A stretch of DNA of 64,000 nucleotides from Stappia sp. BW2 (GCF_008107695.1 NZ_VIRG01000066.1:1364001-1428000); one strand, 5' to 3'; numbered from the stretch's first letter, positions 17,151-26,659 are shown. Translations and numbers: made by a program. Notes: generated by a model from the letters alone, not told the origin.

Positions 17151-18644
17151 TCAAGCCAATGACCGGACCTTTTGTTCTGCGCCGCGCGTTGCCCCCTCCT
17201 TCGCGCCCGTGATCACCTGCAGCATTGGGGCTAGTTCCGGGTGGCGAAACCTGAAGCCTGCGGCGACCAGTTTTGCCGGCACGACGCGCTGCCCGGCCAG
17301 CATCGTCTCCCGGCCCATATCGCCGAGTGCCGTCGACAAGAGCCAGGCAGGCAGGCGCAGGAATGCGGGACGGTGAAGCGCCTTGGCCAGAGCCTTGGTG
17401 AAGTCTGCATTTCGGACCGGCACAGGTGCCGTGGCGTTGACGGGGCCGGTCAGGGTTTCATCGGCCACCGCACGGGCAATGATGCGGACGAGATCGTCCC
17501 GCTCGATCCACGACATCCACTGGCGACCGGACCCCATCGCGCCGCCGCCGCCAAATTCGAACGGCGTCAGCAGCTTTGCCAGAATGCCGCCCTCGACACC
17601 CAGGACAAGGCCGATCCGCAAAAGAACGACACGCAGACCGTCCTGCTCCAGCGGGCGAGCGGCCTGTTCCCAGCGCGCGCAGACGTCATGAACGAAGGCA
17701 GGCTTGAATGAGGCCTCTTCGGTCAGGGTTTCATCGTCGTGCAGACCGTACCAGCCGATGGCCGAACCGTTGATCAGGCAGGCCGGCTTGTTGTCGAGAC
17801 GCCTGACCAGAGCCTTTAGTGCTTCGGTCATCTCAACGCGTGAGTTGATGATCCGGGCACGTTTTCGGCTCGTCCACAATTCGTTCGCGATCGGATCGCC
17901 GGCCAGATTGACGATGGCATCGATACGGTCGGCGTTGTGGATCTGGTCGAGACCGGTAATGACGCGGACGGGATGAGCCAGGTCCTCGGCCTTGCCGAGA
18001 TCGCGGGTCAGAACCGTGACGAAATGGCCACCTGAGACCAGGGCCTCCACCAGCCGCTGACCAATGAACCCGGTGCCACCCGTGACAAGGATATGCCGGC
18101 GCGGCGGCAGGGCCGCGACCAGGCCCGCCGGGTCAGGCCGGGCGAGCCTGTCGCTGCGTGCGGCGGCAAACAGATCCCGTGCACTGAAGAGACCCACCCC
18201 GAGCGCAGACACGGTGGCAAGCACACTCCACCAGCCATAGCTGACGGGGATCAGCGCGCTTGGCAGGAACGACCAGTGCCAGAGCACCGGCGCGGCCAGA
18301 GCCAGGATCGCGCCATAGTTCAACGCGAGCAGCGTGTGATTGATCCGCTCGGTCCAGGGCAGCTTGCGGGTCATGTCTTCCTCGACAAAATCCCAAAGCG
18401 TGATCAGCACTTCTGCAACAAGGATCGTGGTCAATAGAACAGTGAAGACCCCATGCGGCTCCACCCAGCCAAAGCAGAGGAAGATCACCGCATAGAAGAA
18501 ATTGCGCACACCGTGCAGTCGTAGTTCGGTTTTCTGCGACGCGCGCCATGCCAGACGCTCGCTGCCTTCGTGGTGCACGAGCGTATCGAATGCGCCCATG
18601 ACTATCTGGATGGAGATCAACGTCCAGAGAACGGGATTATCCAT
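17151..18644 (-). CDS. TIGR01777-type epimerase with N-terminal membrane domain
   Basis: A 497-residue fusion. Residues 1-165 hold about four membrane helices (SIQIVMGAFDTLV, FYAVIFLCFGW, GILALAAPVLW-like region, WWSVLATVSALGVGLF). From 184 on comes a Rossmann nucleotide-sugar epimerase-like domain, HILVTGGTGFIGQRLVEALV. It continues with NLAGDPIANELWT and the family-specific INGSAIGWYG and FGGGGAMGSGRQWMSWI. The TTG at 18650 is in frame, but the ATG at 18644 has GGAG 8 bases upstream and is preferred. It lies 2 bases after the DUF4166 gene. The substrate is unknown. Confidence 0.85.
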   Translation of the reverse strand: MDNPVLWTLISIQIVMGAFDTLVHHEGSERLAWRASQKTELRLHGVRNFFYAVIFLCFGWVEPHGVFTVLLTTILVAEVLITLWDFVEEDMTRKLPWTERINHTLLALNYGAILALAAPVLWHWSFLPSALIPVSYGWWSVLATVSALGVGLFSARDLFAAARSDRLARPDPAGLVAALPPRRHILVTGGTGFIGQRLVEALVSGGHFVTVLTRDLGKAEDLAHPVRVITGLDQIHNADRIDAIVNLAGDPIANELWTSRKRARIINSRVEMTEALKALVRRLDNKPACLINGSAIGWYGLHDDETLTEEASFKPAFVHDVCARWEQAARPLEQDGLRVVLLRIGLVLGVEGGILAKLLTPFEFGGGGAMGSGRQWMSWIERDDLVRIIARAVADETLTGPVNATAPVPVRNADFTKALAKALHRPAFLRLPAWLLSTALGDMGRETMLAGQRVVPAKLVAAGFRFRHPELAPMLQVITGAKEGATRGAEQKVRSLA

Positions 18645-18646
18645 GA

Positions 18647-19294
18647 TCAAGTCTCCATGTCATGAAAGAGCGCGTCCTGGTGAACCAGTTCGCCGAAAAC
18701 GCCGCTCTTGAGGGAAAGGGTGAACAGAAAACGGTCCTGACCGAGGTCCCGATGGGTGATCGTCAGGGAGCCCGGCCGGAGCCAGGCGGGCAACCGCAGC
18801 CGCCACTGTCCGGCTTGCAGGAAATAGTGATCGCTCTCGAAAATGAGACCATCGGCAAGGGCGCTCACGCGCAGAGCCATGCCGATGCCGGCACCGATGT
18901 ATTCCTCGATACCCGTCGGGCCTTCGAACCGTTTGGAGCTGTAGATCACCTGAGGAAAGCCCGAGGCACGCCCGTATTGGCGGATCCAGAACTGGCCATC
19001 GCTGGCAATATCCTCGGTGACGGAAACAACAGCCGGCTGATTGAGCGAGGATCTGTCATAGGGAAGTGGACCACCGACGAGCCGCGCGAGCTGCGCCAGA
19101 ATGGCACCGGCAAGGTTCATCCGCATGGACACGACCAGACCCTGATAGACAACACTGGCCCCGCCGCTCAGACGTTTGCCGAACCGGCGGCGAACCGCGG
19201 CAGGCAGCCGGTGCCAGGCTGCTTCTCCCAGGAGATCGCGAAATCGGTAGTCACCAGCTGCAGGTCTCTCCAGAGCGGCACTTGCGTTTCGCAT
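18647..19294 (-). CDS. DUF4166 domain protein
   Basis: A 215-residue protein matching the DUF4166 pattern: a short N-terminal helix (DLLGEAAWHRLPAAVRRRFG), then a beta-rich region with GGASVVYQGLVVSMRMN, SVTEDIASDGQFWIRQYGR and ITHRDLGQDRFLFTLSLK. It is predicted soluble and may have a lipid-binding-like fold. GGGAGGG lies about 8 bases before the ATG at 19294. DUF4166 genes are commonly coupled to TIGR01777 epimerases, as here; the function is unknown. Confidence 0.8.
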   Translation of the reverse strand: MRNASAALERPAAGDYRFRDLLGEAAWHRLPAAVRRRFGKRLSGGASVVYQGLVVSMRMNLAGAILAQLARLVGGPLPYDRSSLNQPAVVSVTEDIASDGQFWIRQYGRASGFPQVIYSSKRFEGPTGIEEYIGAGIGMALRVSALADGLIFESDHYFLQAGQWRLRLPAWLRPGSLTITHRDLGQDRFLFTLSLKSGVFGELVHQDALFHDMET

Positions 19295-19485
19295 TTCCAA
19301 TCCCTCCCGTTGTATCGGTTATTTCTGTATAAAGAGAAATAAGTTCGCAAAAAATTTTGAACGTGAAACCGGGTGGCAGGCCTCATGGCGTCTCACCCGG
19401 TCGGTGTATCGTTGCCCGGTGCGTCCGCGTTACCTCCCCAGACGCGCCGCGGGCTGAACGTACAGAGGGCAAGAGGCCCTGCTGG

Positions 19486-20043
19486 TCAGTCCTTCTTGCC
19501 GCCGATCTTGAGCAGCGAGAGAACCTTGTCGCCCATCTTCATCAAGCTGGAGAGTTTGGACTTCGGTACGCTCAACATCTGCTCCGACCAGCGGTCGGCC
19601 GTCGTCAGAAACTGATGCATCTGCTGCATCCGCTCCAGCGCAACAGGATCCAGCGCCTTCTCCTTTTCCGCCTGGCGCACGCAGATATCAATGGCACGGA
19701 TCGCCGGATCGATCTCCCGTTCCTTGCGCCCCTTCGCTATCAGCAGGGCCATTTCCCAGACGTCGGTTTCAGCCACGAAATGCTCCCGGCGGTCACCGGC
19801 CACCGGCACCCGCTGGATCAACCGCCATCCGACCAGCTCCTTCAGGGAGTTGGAGACATTCGACCGCGCGATGCCCAGTTCCTCGGAAATCTGCTCCGCG
19901 TTCATGGGGGCCGGGCTAAGAAACAGCAAGGCGTGGATCTGCGCCACCGAGCGGTTGACGCTCCACTGGCTGCCCATATCCCCCCAATAGAGGATGAATT
20001 GTTCTTTTGCCGACGGATCGGCCTTGTCGGTAATTTCTGTCAT
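19486..20043 (-). CDS. GbsR/MarR-family regulator
   Basis: A 185-residue regulator: N-terminal FILYWGDMGSQWSVNRSVAQ, then a winged HTH with MNAEQISEELGIARSNVSNSLKELVGWRLI and the wing RVPVAGDRREHFVAETDVWE. The long helical C-terminus is typical of the GbsR group. It lies 191 bases upstream of the DUF4166-epimerase pair on the same strand, so these are its likely targets, but no operator could be picked out. Confidence 0.85.
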   Translation of the reverse strand: MTEITDKADPSAKEQFILYWGDMGSQWSVNRSVAQIHALLFLSPAPMNAEQISEELGIARSNVSNSLKELVGWRLIQRVPVAGDRREHFVAETDVWEMALLIAKGRKEREIDPAIRAIDICVRQAEKEKALDPVALERMQQMHQFLTTADRWSEQMLSVPKSKLSSLMKMGDKVLSLLKIGGKKD

Positions 20044-20132
20044 GACAGAAATCTGTGACGAAAATCAGCTGATGTCAATGACGAAGTTCTTCAGTGGGTG
20101 AGGCGAGTTTCAAAAAGGGGCAAGATCGCCGG

Positions 20133-20603
20133 TCAGCGCCCGCTTGCATGAGGCTCAAGATCGGTATGGTGCCCACCGGACGCGCTAGGACCACGGCCTG
20201 ATAGAGAGGTGCCTCCCCGAGCTTGTGCGTCGACCTTTTCCTCTGTCCGGACCGGGGAAACGTCCTCCAATACGGCCAGACGGTCGAGAATGGCTTTCCG
20301 TTTGGCTTCAAGATCGGCGGTGAGCCGGTCGATGTGCTCGAGCTTTTTCAGGAGCTGCGGAATACCGCCCTCGCAAGGCCCGGCCCCTTCGTCGGAGAGA
20401 CATGCGGCCATCGCACGAATTTCTCGCGTTGAAAAACCCGTGGCGATGAAATCGCGAATCCGGCCGGCCCGGCGAAGGTCCGCGGCGCTGTAGCTGCGAT
20501 AACCGTTTTCCGAGCGACGGGTTTCCATTAGGCCCGACTTTTCATAGTGGCGCAGCATCCGTTCCGTAATGCCAAGCCGTTCGGCTGCTTCCTTGATCTG
20601 CAT
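20133..20603 (-). CDS. MerR-family regulator
   Basis: A 156-residue regulator. The N-terminal HTH (MQIKEAAERLGITERMLRHY, EKSGLMETRRSENGYRSYS) and a long dimerisation helix (about 80-112) are intact. Two cysteines (ACLSDEGAGPC, about 68 and 78) sit where family members bind effectors or sense redox state. The tail of about 40 residues is low complexity. AAGGGG lies 5 bases before the ATG. Its promoter has a MerR operator nearly identical to that of the SDR gene upstream, so it probably controls itself and the SDR. Confidence 0.88.
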   Translation of the reverse strand: MQIKEAAERLGITERMLRHYEKSGLMETRRSENGYRSYSAADLRRAGRIRDFIATGFSTREIRAMAACLSDEGAGPCEGGIPQLLKKLEHIDRLTADLEAKRKAILDRLAVLEDVSPVRTEEKVDAQARGGTSLSGRGPSASGGHHTDLEPHASGR

Positions 20604-20633
20604 GTCGACCCCTTTCCTCGCCGGTCTAGCACC

Positions 20634-20655
20634 TTGACGCTAGTGTCAGGGTCAA
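20634..20655 (-). promoter_or_regulatory. MerR-type operator/promoter of the MerR gene
   Basis: On the minus strand, TTGACC (-35, 20655-20650) is followed by a dyad TGACACTAGCGTCAA inside a stretched 19-20-base spacer, then GCTAGA/CTAGAC as the -10. A stretched spacer with the dyad between the boxes is the hallmark of MerR activation. The near-identical copy at 21593-21614 supports it. Confidence 0.7.
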
Positions 20656-20759
20656 TCCCTGTTTTTTCAGGAACACTCGGACCAGATCCTCAGGTGGCGA
20701 AGGACATCCTCGGCATCAAGAGGAGGGTGCCCACTGATTTGGTGTTTGACGGGAGACCC

Positions 20760-21533
20760 TCAAACGCCCTGGCCGCGGAGCGACCAGCCACCATCAATCG
20801 TGATCACCTGTGCGGTCAGCCACTCGTTATCAGAACTGCCGAGCTGCAGGATCCATGGAACTAGATCGGAGGTCAGTCCGCGCCGCCCCAGAGGAACCTG
20901 TGCTGCTTCGGTTTCCTCGATGGTTTGCGCGACTTCCGGCGGCAGACCCATCATGCCAGTGAGCGCGCCGCTCTTCACAGGGCCGGGAGAGACGGCATTC
21001 ACCCGTACTCCGTCACCGGCCAGCTCAATGGCCCAGGAGCGTGTCAGATGCTCAAGCGCCGCCTTGGTGGCCGCATAATGCGCCAGACCCGGCGCCGCAT
21101 TCTGCGAGACTGCGGTTCCGATGTTGACGACTGCCCCCTTGCTGTCCCGCAAGGCCGATTGGGCTTCCTTTAACAGAAGGGATGGCGTAACGATGTTCAC
21201 CGCACAGATTTGCGAAAGCGTCTCGGAATCATAGGCCTCGATAGGCAGCGGTCTGCCCGCGCCTGCATTGTTGACGACAAGGTCCAGACGGCCCCATCGG
21301 CCCATTGCCACCTCGACGGCACGTCGGCTGCCGGCTGGATCGGCGCTGTCGACTTGCACGGCCTCGATCGCCGCACTCTTGCCTGCAACACCGGCAAGCT
21401 TTGCAGCATCACGCCCCGTGATGACCACATTCGCGCCCTGCCTGGTCAATGCCAACGCGGTCGCCTCTCCGATCCCAGAGCTTCCGCCAGTCACGATGGC
21501 GACCTTGCCCTGCCAGTTTGTTCGTTTATTCAT
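20760..21533 (-). CDS. Short-chain dehydrogenase/reductase
   Basis: A 257-residue classical SDR. The cofactor motif is VTGGSSGIGEA (TGxxxGxG), followed by VITGRDAAKL, VNNAGAG, and the catalytic Tyr/Lys in HYAATKAAL with the Ser in the VNIGTAVSQ region. The C-terminus is VITIDGGWSLRGQGV. It resembles SDRs induced with MerR regulators under oxidative or antibiotic stress, but the substrate is unknown. It is transcribed from the MerR-type promoter at 21593-21614, with the MerR gene 156 bases downstream. Confidence 0.9.
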   Translation of the reverse strand: MNKRTNWQGKVAIVTGGSSGIGEATALALTRQGANVVITGRDAAKLAGVAGKSAAIEAVQVDSADPAGSRRAVEVAMGRWGRLDLVVNNAGAGRPLPIEAYDSETLSQICAVNIVTPSLLLKEAQSALRDSKGAVVNIGTAVSQNAAPGLAHYAATKAALEHLTRSWAIELAGDGVRVNAVSPGPVKSGALTGMMGLPPEVAQTIEETEAAQVPLGRRGLTSDLVPWILQLGSSDNEWLTAQVITIDGGWSLRGQGV

Positions 21534-21592
21534 CTTGGCTTGCTTTCCTGAAATAACACCTGCGCAATGCGCGCCAGGCCGGTGTTAGCCGG

Positions 21593-21614
21593 TTGACGTT
21601 AGTGTCAAGGTCAA
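21593..21614 (-). promoter_or_regulatory. MerR-type operator/promoter of the SDR gene
   Basis: On the minus strand, TTGACC (-35, 21614-21609) is followed by the perfect dyad TTGAC-N6-GTCAA (21608-21593) and, 19-20 bases on, GCTAAC. It matches the element before the MerR gene in 19 of 22 positions. It lies about 60 bases upstream of the SDR start. Confidence 0.75.
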
Positions 21615-21641
21615 GCCCGATTTTTTGAAGAAGTCCCCGCC

Positions 21642-21722
21642 TCAGGCCGGGTGCTGCTGGACACTGAGGCCACCGTCGACCGTCAGGCATGCGGCGTTCA
21701 TGAAGAGGCATTCGTCGGAAGC
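21642..21722 (-). pseudogene. 3' fragment of a second SDR gene
   Basis: The minus strand encodes [20 protein letters not shown] and then QQHPA-stop. This is the characteristic SDR C-terminus (ASDE-x-F-M-x-x-A-x-L-x-VDGG), but reading upstream meets TAA at 21723-21725, 8 bases before the dgoD start. The 5' part, about 230 codons, is gone. It differs from the end of the intact SDR at 20760, so it is the remnant of another gene cut off where dgoD now begins. Confidence 0.7.
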
Positions 21723-21730
21723 TTATCAAA

Positions 21731-22879
21731 ATGAAGATCACCAAATTCACGACCTATACCGTGCCGCCGCGCTGGCTGTTCCTGAAGATAGAGACCGATG
21801 AGGGCGTCACCGGCTGGGGCGAACCCGTCGTCGAAGGCCGCGCCATGACCACGGAAGCAGCCGTGCATGAGCTTGCCGACTATCTGATCGGCAAGGATCC
21901 CTTCCTGATCGAAGACCATTGGACTGTGCTATATCGCGGCGGTTTCTACAGGGGCGGCGCCATTCACATGAGCGCCCTTGCCGGGATCGATCAGGCCTTG
22001 TGGGACATCAAGGGAAAGGCCCTTGGGCAACCGGTTCACTCTCTCCTCGGCGGGCAGGTGCGCGACAGGATCAAGGTCTATTCCTGGATCGGAGGCGACA
22101 GGCCTTCCGAGCTTGCGGACAATGCCAGACAAGTGGTTGAACGCGGATTCAAGGCGCTGAAAATGAACGGCTGTGCCGAGCTGCAGATCGTCGACAGCAA
22201 TGCGCGGCTGGACAGGGCCGTGGAGGCCATCGCGAGCGTGCGCGAGGCCGTAGGTCCGGACATCGGCATTGCGGTGGACTTCCACGGGCGGGTGCACAAG
22301 CCCATGGCCAAGGTGCTGGCCCGGGAACTCGACCCGTACAAGTTGATGTTCATTGAAGAGCCGGTGCTTTCGGAGAACCGGGAAGCTCTTCGGGACATCG
22401 TCAATCACACGTCGACACCGATTGCCCTCGGCGAAAGGCTCTATTCCCGCTGGGACTTCAAGTCGGTTCTGTCCGACGGCTATGTGGACATCATCCAGCC
22501 GGATCTGTCTCACGCGGGCGGGATCACGGAATGCCGCAAGATCGCGGCCATGGCCGAGGCCTATGACGTTGCGCTTGCGCCCCATTGCCCGCTTGGGCCC
22601 ATTGCCCTTGCGGCCTGTCTTCAGATCGATGCGGTGTCCTACAATGCCTTCATCCAGGAACAGAGCCTCGGCATCCACTACAACCAGTCCAACGACCTGC
22701 TGGACTACATCACCAATGCAGAAGTCTTCGCCTATGCGGACGGTTTTGCCGCGATCCCCCAGGGGCCAGGTCTTGGCGTCGAGGTGAACGAGGCGTATGT
22801 CATCGAGCGGGCCAGGGAAGGTCATCGCTGGCGCAACCCGATCTGGCGTCACGAAGACGGAAGCCTCGCCGAGTGGTGA
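21731..22879 (+). CDS. dgoD: D-galactonate dehydratase
   Basis: A 382-residue enolase-superfamily enzyme that dehydrates D-galactonate to 2-keto-3-deoxygalactonate. Length and numbering equal the E. coli enzyme: metal ligands Asp183 (AVDFHGR), Glu209 (FIEEP) and Glu235 (LGERLYS), catalytic His185 and His285 (APHCPLGP). No other dgo gene (kinase, aldolase, transporter) is present in the window. An SDR remnant ends 8 bases upstream, so the usual sugar-acid neighbours were probably lost. GGAAG precedes the ATG by about 9 bases. Confidence 0.93.
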   Translation: MKITKFTTYTVPPRWLFLKIETDEGVTGWGEPVVEGRAMTTEAAVHELADYLIGKDPFLIEDHWTVLYRGGFYRGGAIHMSALAGIDQALWDIKGKALGQPVHSLLGGQVRDRIKVYSWIGGDRPSELADNARQVVERGFKALKMNGCAELQIVDSNARLDRAVEAIASVREAVGPDIGIAVDFHGRVHKPMAKVLARELDPYKLMFIEEPVLSENREALRDIVNHTSTPIALGERLYSRWDFKSVLSDGYVDIIQPDLSHAGGITECRKIAAMAEAYDVALAPHCPLGPIALAACLQIDAVSYNAFIQEQSLGIHYNQSNDLLDYITNAEVFAYADGFAAIPQGPGLGVEVNEAYVIERAREGHRWRNPIWRHEDGSLAEW

Positions 22880-22914
22880 ACTGGGCGGCCTTCAACGAAT
22901 ATGGGCGGAGCGTC

Positions 22915-25590
22915 TCAGGACGCCTCGCGCCACCGTTCTTCGCGGACGAACTGCATCAGTCTCTCGGAGGGCATTGCCGGTGCAAAGGCATAGCCCTGCA
23001 GGGTGTCGCAGCCCAGGTCACGCAGGATCCTGGCATGCTGCATGGATTCCACCCCCTCGGCGACAACTTTGATGCCGAGCGACTGACCGATTTCGATGAT
23101 CGATGCGACGAGGCGGCGCTGGCTTTGCGAATGGGTGATGGGAATGACGAGCTGGCGGTCGATCTTCAGCCGTTTCGGACGCAGGTGAATGAGGCTGACG
23201 ATGGAAGCGTAGCCGGTGCCGAAGTCGTCGATCTCGATATCGACGCCCATCTCCCTCAAGTGGTCGAAGTTGGCCTCGATGAGATCATTCTTTTCGTCCA
23301 GGAAGATGGATTCCAGAAGTTCGAAGGACAGCGACCCCGGTTCAAAGGCAAGCCCTTCGAGGCTCTGAACGAGCTGGACGTCGTTCAGCCTGCTCGCTGA
23401 AACATTGACCGACATTTTCGGAATATCGATCCCGGCCGCTTTCCAGCGTGTGGACTGCCACAGCGTCTGTTCGAGGATGAGCCGGTCGATCAGATGGACC
23501 ACGTTGAGTTCGTCGGCCGTTTTCAGAAATCTGTCCGGTGTCAGAACACCCTCGGTCGGGTGGTTCCAGCGCGCCAGCGCCTCGACGCCGGTGATGGCCA
23601 GCGTTCTGGCGTCGAACTGTGGCTGGAAGTAAGGCAGGAACTCCTGACGCTCCAGTGCAAAGAGAATGTCATCGGCGACGTTCTTGTTGTGCACGATTTC
23701 CGACTTCAGCGTGTCGGAGAAGAATTCGTACCGGTTGCGACCGTTGCTCTTGGCCCGGTAGAGGGCAATGTCCGCATCGACCAGCAAATGCCGGCCGTAG
23801 TCACTCAACGTCGTATCGGCCATGGCGATGCCGATGGACACGCCAAAGCGGCACTGGTGATTTTCGAACGGAACCGGTCGGCGCATCTGCGCGATGATCC
23901 TGTCCGCCCGGGCAGCCAGGCTTGCTTCATCTGCCGGTTCGGTGATGGCGATGACAAATTCGTCGCCGCCAATGCGGGCGACAAAGTCGCTGGCGCTGAC
24001 GTTTTCCTTCAATACCGAGGCCGCGTGCGTGAGCATCGCGTCGCCGGCAGCATGACCCAGTGTATCGTTGATTTGCTTGAAACGATCCAGATCGATATGC
24101 AGGAGCGCCGTCGGTTTTTGCGGGGCTTCTTCATCCAGAAGCTCCTGGTCCAGAAACCGCCGGTTCGGAAGCCCTGTCAGACTGTCGTGGAGAGAATAGT
24201 GCTCCATCAGCGCCCGGGCATCTTCCAGTTCGCGGTTCCGGTCCTCGGCATTCTGCTTGGCTTTCAGCAAGCGGGTCTTGAGCTGAATATCCCGGGAGAC
24301 GTCCCAATTGACGCCGAGAATGTATCGCTGGCCACGGGTATTCTTATGGATCGCGCCGATGGCACGGATCCAGCGAATGGACCCGTCTCGAAGAACGACC
24401 CGGAAGTCCGATTGGTAGGTCCCGCCGGTTTCGATCGCCTCCCGGTACTCCTGTTCGGCGCGTTCCAGATCCTCAGGATGCAGACGGTCGACCCAGACGT
24501 CGTATTTCGACGTGTCGTGACCTTCCGGGATATCGTAGAGTTCCCGCATGCGGCTGTCCCACGCCAGCGCACCGGTCTCCATGTTGAGTTCCCAGATACC
24601 GATCTTGGAGGTATCAAGCGCCAACTTCAGGCGTTTGGACAGGCCTTCCATCTGGACCTGTCGGCGCTTGAGTTCGCGAATATGCCCGCGCCGCTGGTCG
24701 TAGAGCTGCCCCGCAATGAAGATCGGTAGCAAAACAAGAAGCCCACCGGCCACAGTCAGCAGCCGTACCCTCCAGGTGCTGGCGGGCATCGCCGACCAGC
24801 CACCGCGCGGGACTGCGGCGATCTGCCAGCGGCCGGTCGGCAGGATGACATCCGACAATACCGGCTCCTGCTCCATGATCGTCTCGTCGCCGAAGAAAAC
24901 GGTCTTGTCCGTCCTGTTGGCGTCGCGGCCCAGAATGGCGACTTCAACCGGCAGGGCCGGATCAAGCAGCCCGCTGTCCGCGTAGAGACGGTCAGCATCG
25001 ACCACAGCAGCCACGAGACCCCACAGGCGCCGTGTGCCGTCTTCGGTCGTCGTGAAAACAGGAAAGCGCGCGATAAAGCCCGTACCGCCCTGCAGCAGAT
25101 TGACCGGACCTGCCAGCACCATCTCACCGGAATTGACAGCCCGCAGGGCTGTATCCCGCTGCGGCACGTTTTTCCGGTAATCGAGGCCAAGTGCCTTTAC
25201 GTTCCCCTCCATCGGGTGCATCAGCCTGATGACAAGATCAGGTGCGCCCGAAACATTGCGGAGCTGCGAATGTTTGCCGATGAGGCTGCTGGCAATGCGG
25301 CCAAACTGGTTCTGGTCGATGTCCGGCTGGGTTGCGATCAGCGCAACCAGGCCACGGACGAGCTGTAGATTGCCGTTGATGTTGCCTTCCAGGCGGGCAC
25401 GAACAACACCCAGTTGTTCGGCAACATTCGCACGAGCATGTTGCAGATGAACGGACCGCTTCTGGACTTCCCAGAATATTCCCGCCGAAGCGATAACCGC
25501 AATGGCTATGGCCATCGCCGAAATACTGGCCACGCTGGGTCGTGTCAGAAACTGCCTGGCTTCAATTTTGGGAAAAAATGACTTCGGCAT
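22915..25590 (-). CDS. Bifunctional cyclic-di-GMP protein: CHASE-PAS-GGDEF-EAL
   Basis: An 891-residue membrane protein. One helix at 20-40, a periplasmic CHASE sensor (about 70-260, with LIRLMHPMEGN-like core and QRDTALRAVNSGEMVLAGPV), a second helix at 277-295, then a PAS fold (325-440). The diguanylate cyclase domain has intact GGDEF (541-545). The phosphodiesterase domain has intact EAL (670-672) and DDFGTGYAS. Both halves look catalytically competent. It would link an outside signal to motility or biofilm through c-di-GMP; the Flp pilus locus in this window is a possible downstream process, by inference only. Confidence 0.93.
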   Translation of the reverse strand: MPKSFFPKIEARQFLTRPSVASISAMAIAIAVIASAGIFWEVQKRSVHLQHARANVAEQLGVVRARLEGNINGNLQLVRGLVALIATQPDIDQNQFGRIASSLIGKHSQLRNVSGAPDLVIRLMHPMEGNVKALGLDYRKNVPQRDTALRAVNSGEMVLAGPVNLLQGGTGFIARFPVFTTTEDGTRRLWGLVAAVVDADRLYADSGLLDPALPVEVAILGRDANRTDKTVFFGDETIMEQEPVLSDVILPTGRWQIAAVPRGGWSAMPASTWRVRLLTVAGGLLVLLPIFIAGQLYDQRRGHIRELKRRQVQMEGLSKRLKLALDTSKIGIWELNMETGALAWDSRMRELYDIPEGHDTSKYDVWVDRLHPEDLERAEQEYREAIETGGTYQSDFRVVLRDGSIRWIRAIGAIHKNTRGQRYILGVNWDVSRDIQLKTRLLKAKQNAEDRNRELEDARALMEHYSLHDSLTGLPNRRFLDQELLDEEAPQKPTALLHIDLDRFKQINDTLGHAAGDAMLTHAASVLKENVSASDFVARIGGDEFVIAITEPADEASLAARADRIIAQMRRPVPFENHQCRFGVSIGIAMADTTLSDYGRHLLVDADIALYRAKSNGRNRYEFFSDTLKSEIVHNKNVADDILFALERQEFLPYFQPQFDARTLAITGVEALARWNHPTEGVLTPDRFLKTADELNVVHLIDRLILEQTLWQSTRWKAAGIDIPKMSVNVSASRLNDVQLVQSLEGLAFEPGSLSFELLESIFLDEKNDLIEANFDHLREMGVDIEIDDFGTGYASIVSLIHLRPKRLKIDRQLVIPITHSQSQRRLVASIIEIGQSLGIKVVAEGVESMQHARILRDLGCDTLQGYAFAPAMPSERLMQFVREERWREAS

Positions 25591-25753
25591 CTCATCTCGT
25601 AAGGTCGAGAAATCTTAACATGCGACAGATGGGGACATCGCAGTCCTGGCTTTCGAGCGAGAATAACTTCAAAACCAAAACAAATACCTAAAGAGCACCT
25701 TACAGTTTGACGGAAGAAATTTGCCGTTCGGCATTGCGTCTCGACGCGCCGTG

Positions 25754-26659
25754 CTACCGCAGCAGGATTATCCCTAAAACCGCCGCGACGATGAGAACGC
25801 AGCCGAATATTTCGGAGCGGGCAATCGCCTCCTTGAACACCAGCCATGAAACCAGAAAGGTGAAGACCAGCTCGACCTGAGCGAGAGCGCGCACATAGGC
25901 AACATTTTGCAGTGTCATGGCGGTGAACCAGCCGACAGATCCCGCAACACCGCTAGCCCCGACCCAGACGGCAGCCCGCCAGGCGCGAACGCTTGCCCGC
26001 AGTTGGTCGGGCTCGCGCAGCACCATCCAGACCGCCATGACGATTGTCTGGAAGGAGGTGGCATAGACGAGCGCGTAGGCGGCCTGCATCGGAACACCTG
26101 TTCCTTCAAGTGACAAAGAGGCCGTGCGGTAAGCGACGGCGGACGCTCCGAAGAAAGCGGCCGACGCAAGGCCGATCAGCGCAGGTCGACCGATCAGCGA
26201 GTGACGGACGGCAGAAAGTGTCAATGGAACCCGGGCGAGAGAAATCACAACCACGCCGGCCACTCCGACCAGAATGAACAGCCCGGCCACCAGGGAAATG
26301 TGTTCGCCAAGAACCACAAAGCCGAAGAGAGCTGCCTGGATCGGTTCTGTCTTGGAATAGGCCGTCCCGACCGCAAAATTGCGGAAGGAGAACAGATGGA
26401 TCAGCAGAAACGTTCCCAGGATCTGCGCCAACCCGCCCAGAGCACCGGCCACCAGGAGCGTCGGCGTGGGCGCAGGCAGCGGAAACTTGAACACGGTGTG
26501 CAGCACCACGGCATAAGCAATCGCAAACGGCACACCGTAGCCGAACCGAACGAATGTTGCCCCGGTGGTCCCAAGCTGACCCTTCAGATGTTTTTGAAGG
26601 GCCGTGCGCAGGTTTTGGCAGAACGCCGCTGCAATGGTGATCGGGATCCATAATTCCAC
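25754..26659 (-). CDS. EamA/DMT-superfamily transporter
   Basis: A 301-residue inner-membrane protein with about ten helices in two five-helix EamA repeats, each ending with the usual pattern (AVGTAYSKTEPIQAALFGFV in the first, VELVFTFLVSWLVFKEAI in the second). The start is GTG at 26659. The family exports small metabolites or amino acids; the substrate is unknown. It is transcribed away from dapD across a 262-base gap that must hold both promoters. Confidence 0.87.
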   Translation of the reverse strand: MELWIPITIAAAFCQNLRTALQKHLKGQLGTTGATFVRFGYGVPFAIAYAVVLHTVFKFPLPAPTPTLLVAGALGGLAQILGTFLLIHLFSFRNFAVGTAYSKTEPIQAALFGFVVLGEHISLVAGLFILVGVAGVVVISLARVPLTLSAVRHSLIGRPALIGLASAAFFGASAVAYRTASLSLEGTGVPMQAAYALVYATSFQTIVMAVWMVLREPDQLRASVRAWRAAVWVGASGVAGSVGWFTAMTLQNVAYVRALAQVELVFTFLVSWLVFKEAIARSEIFGCVLIVAAVLGIILLR

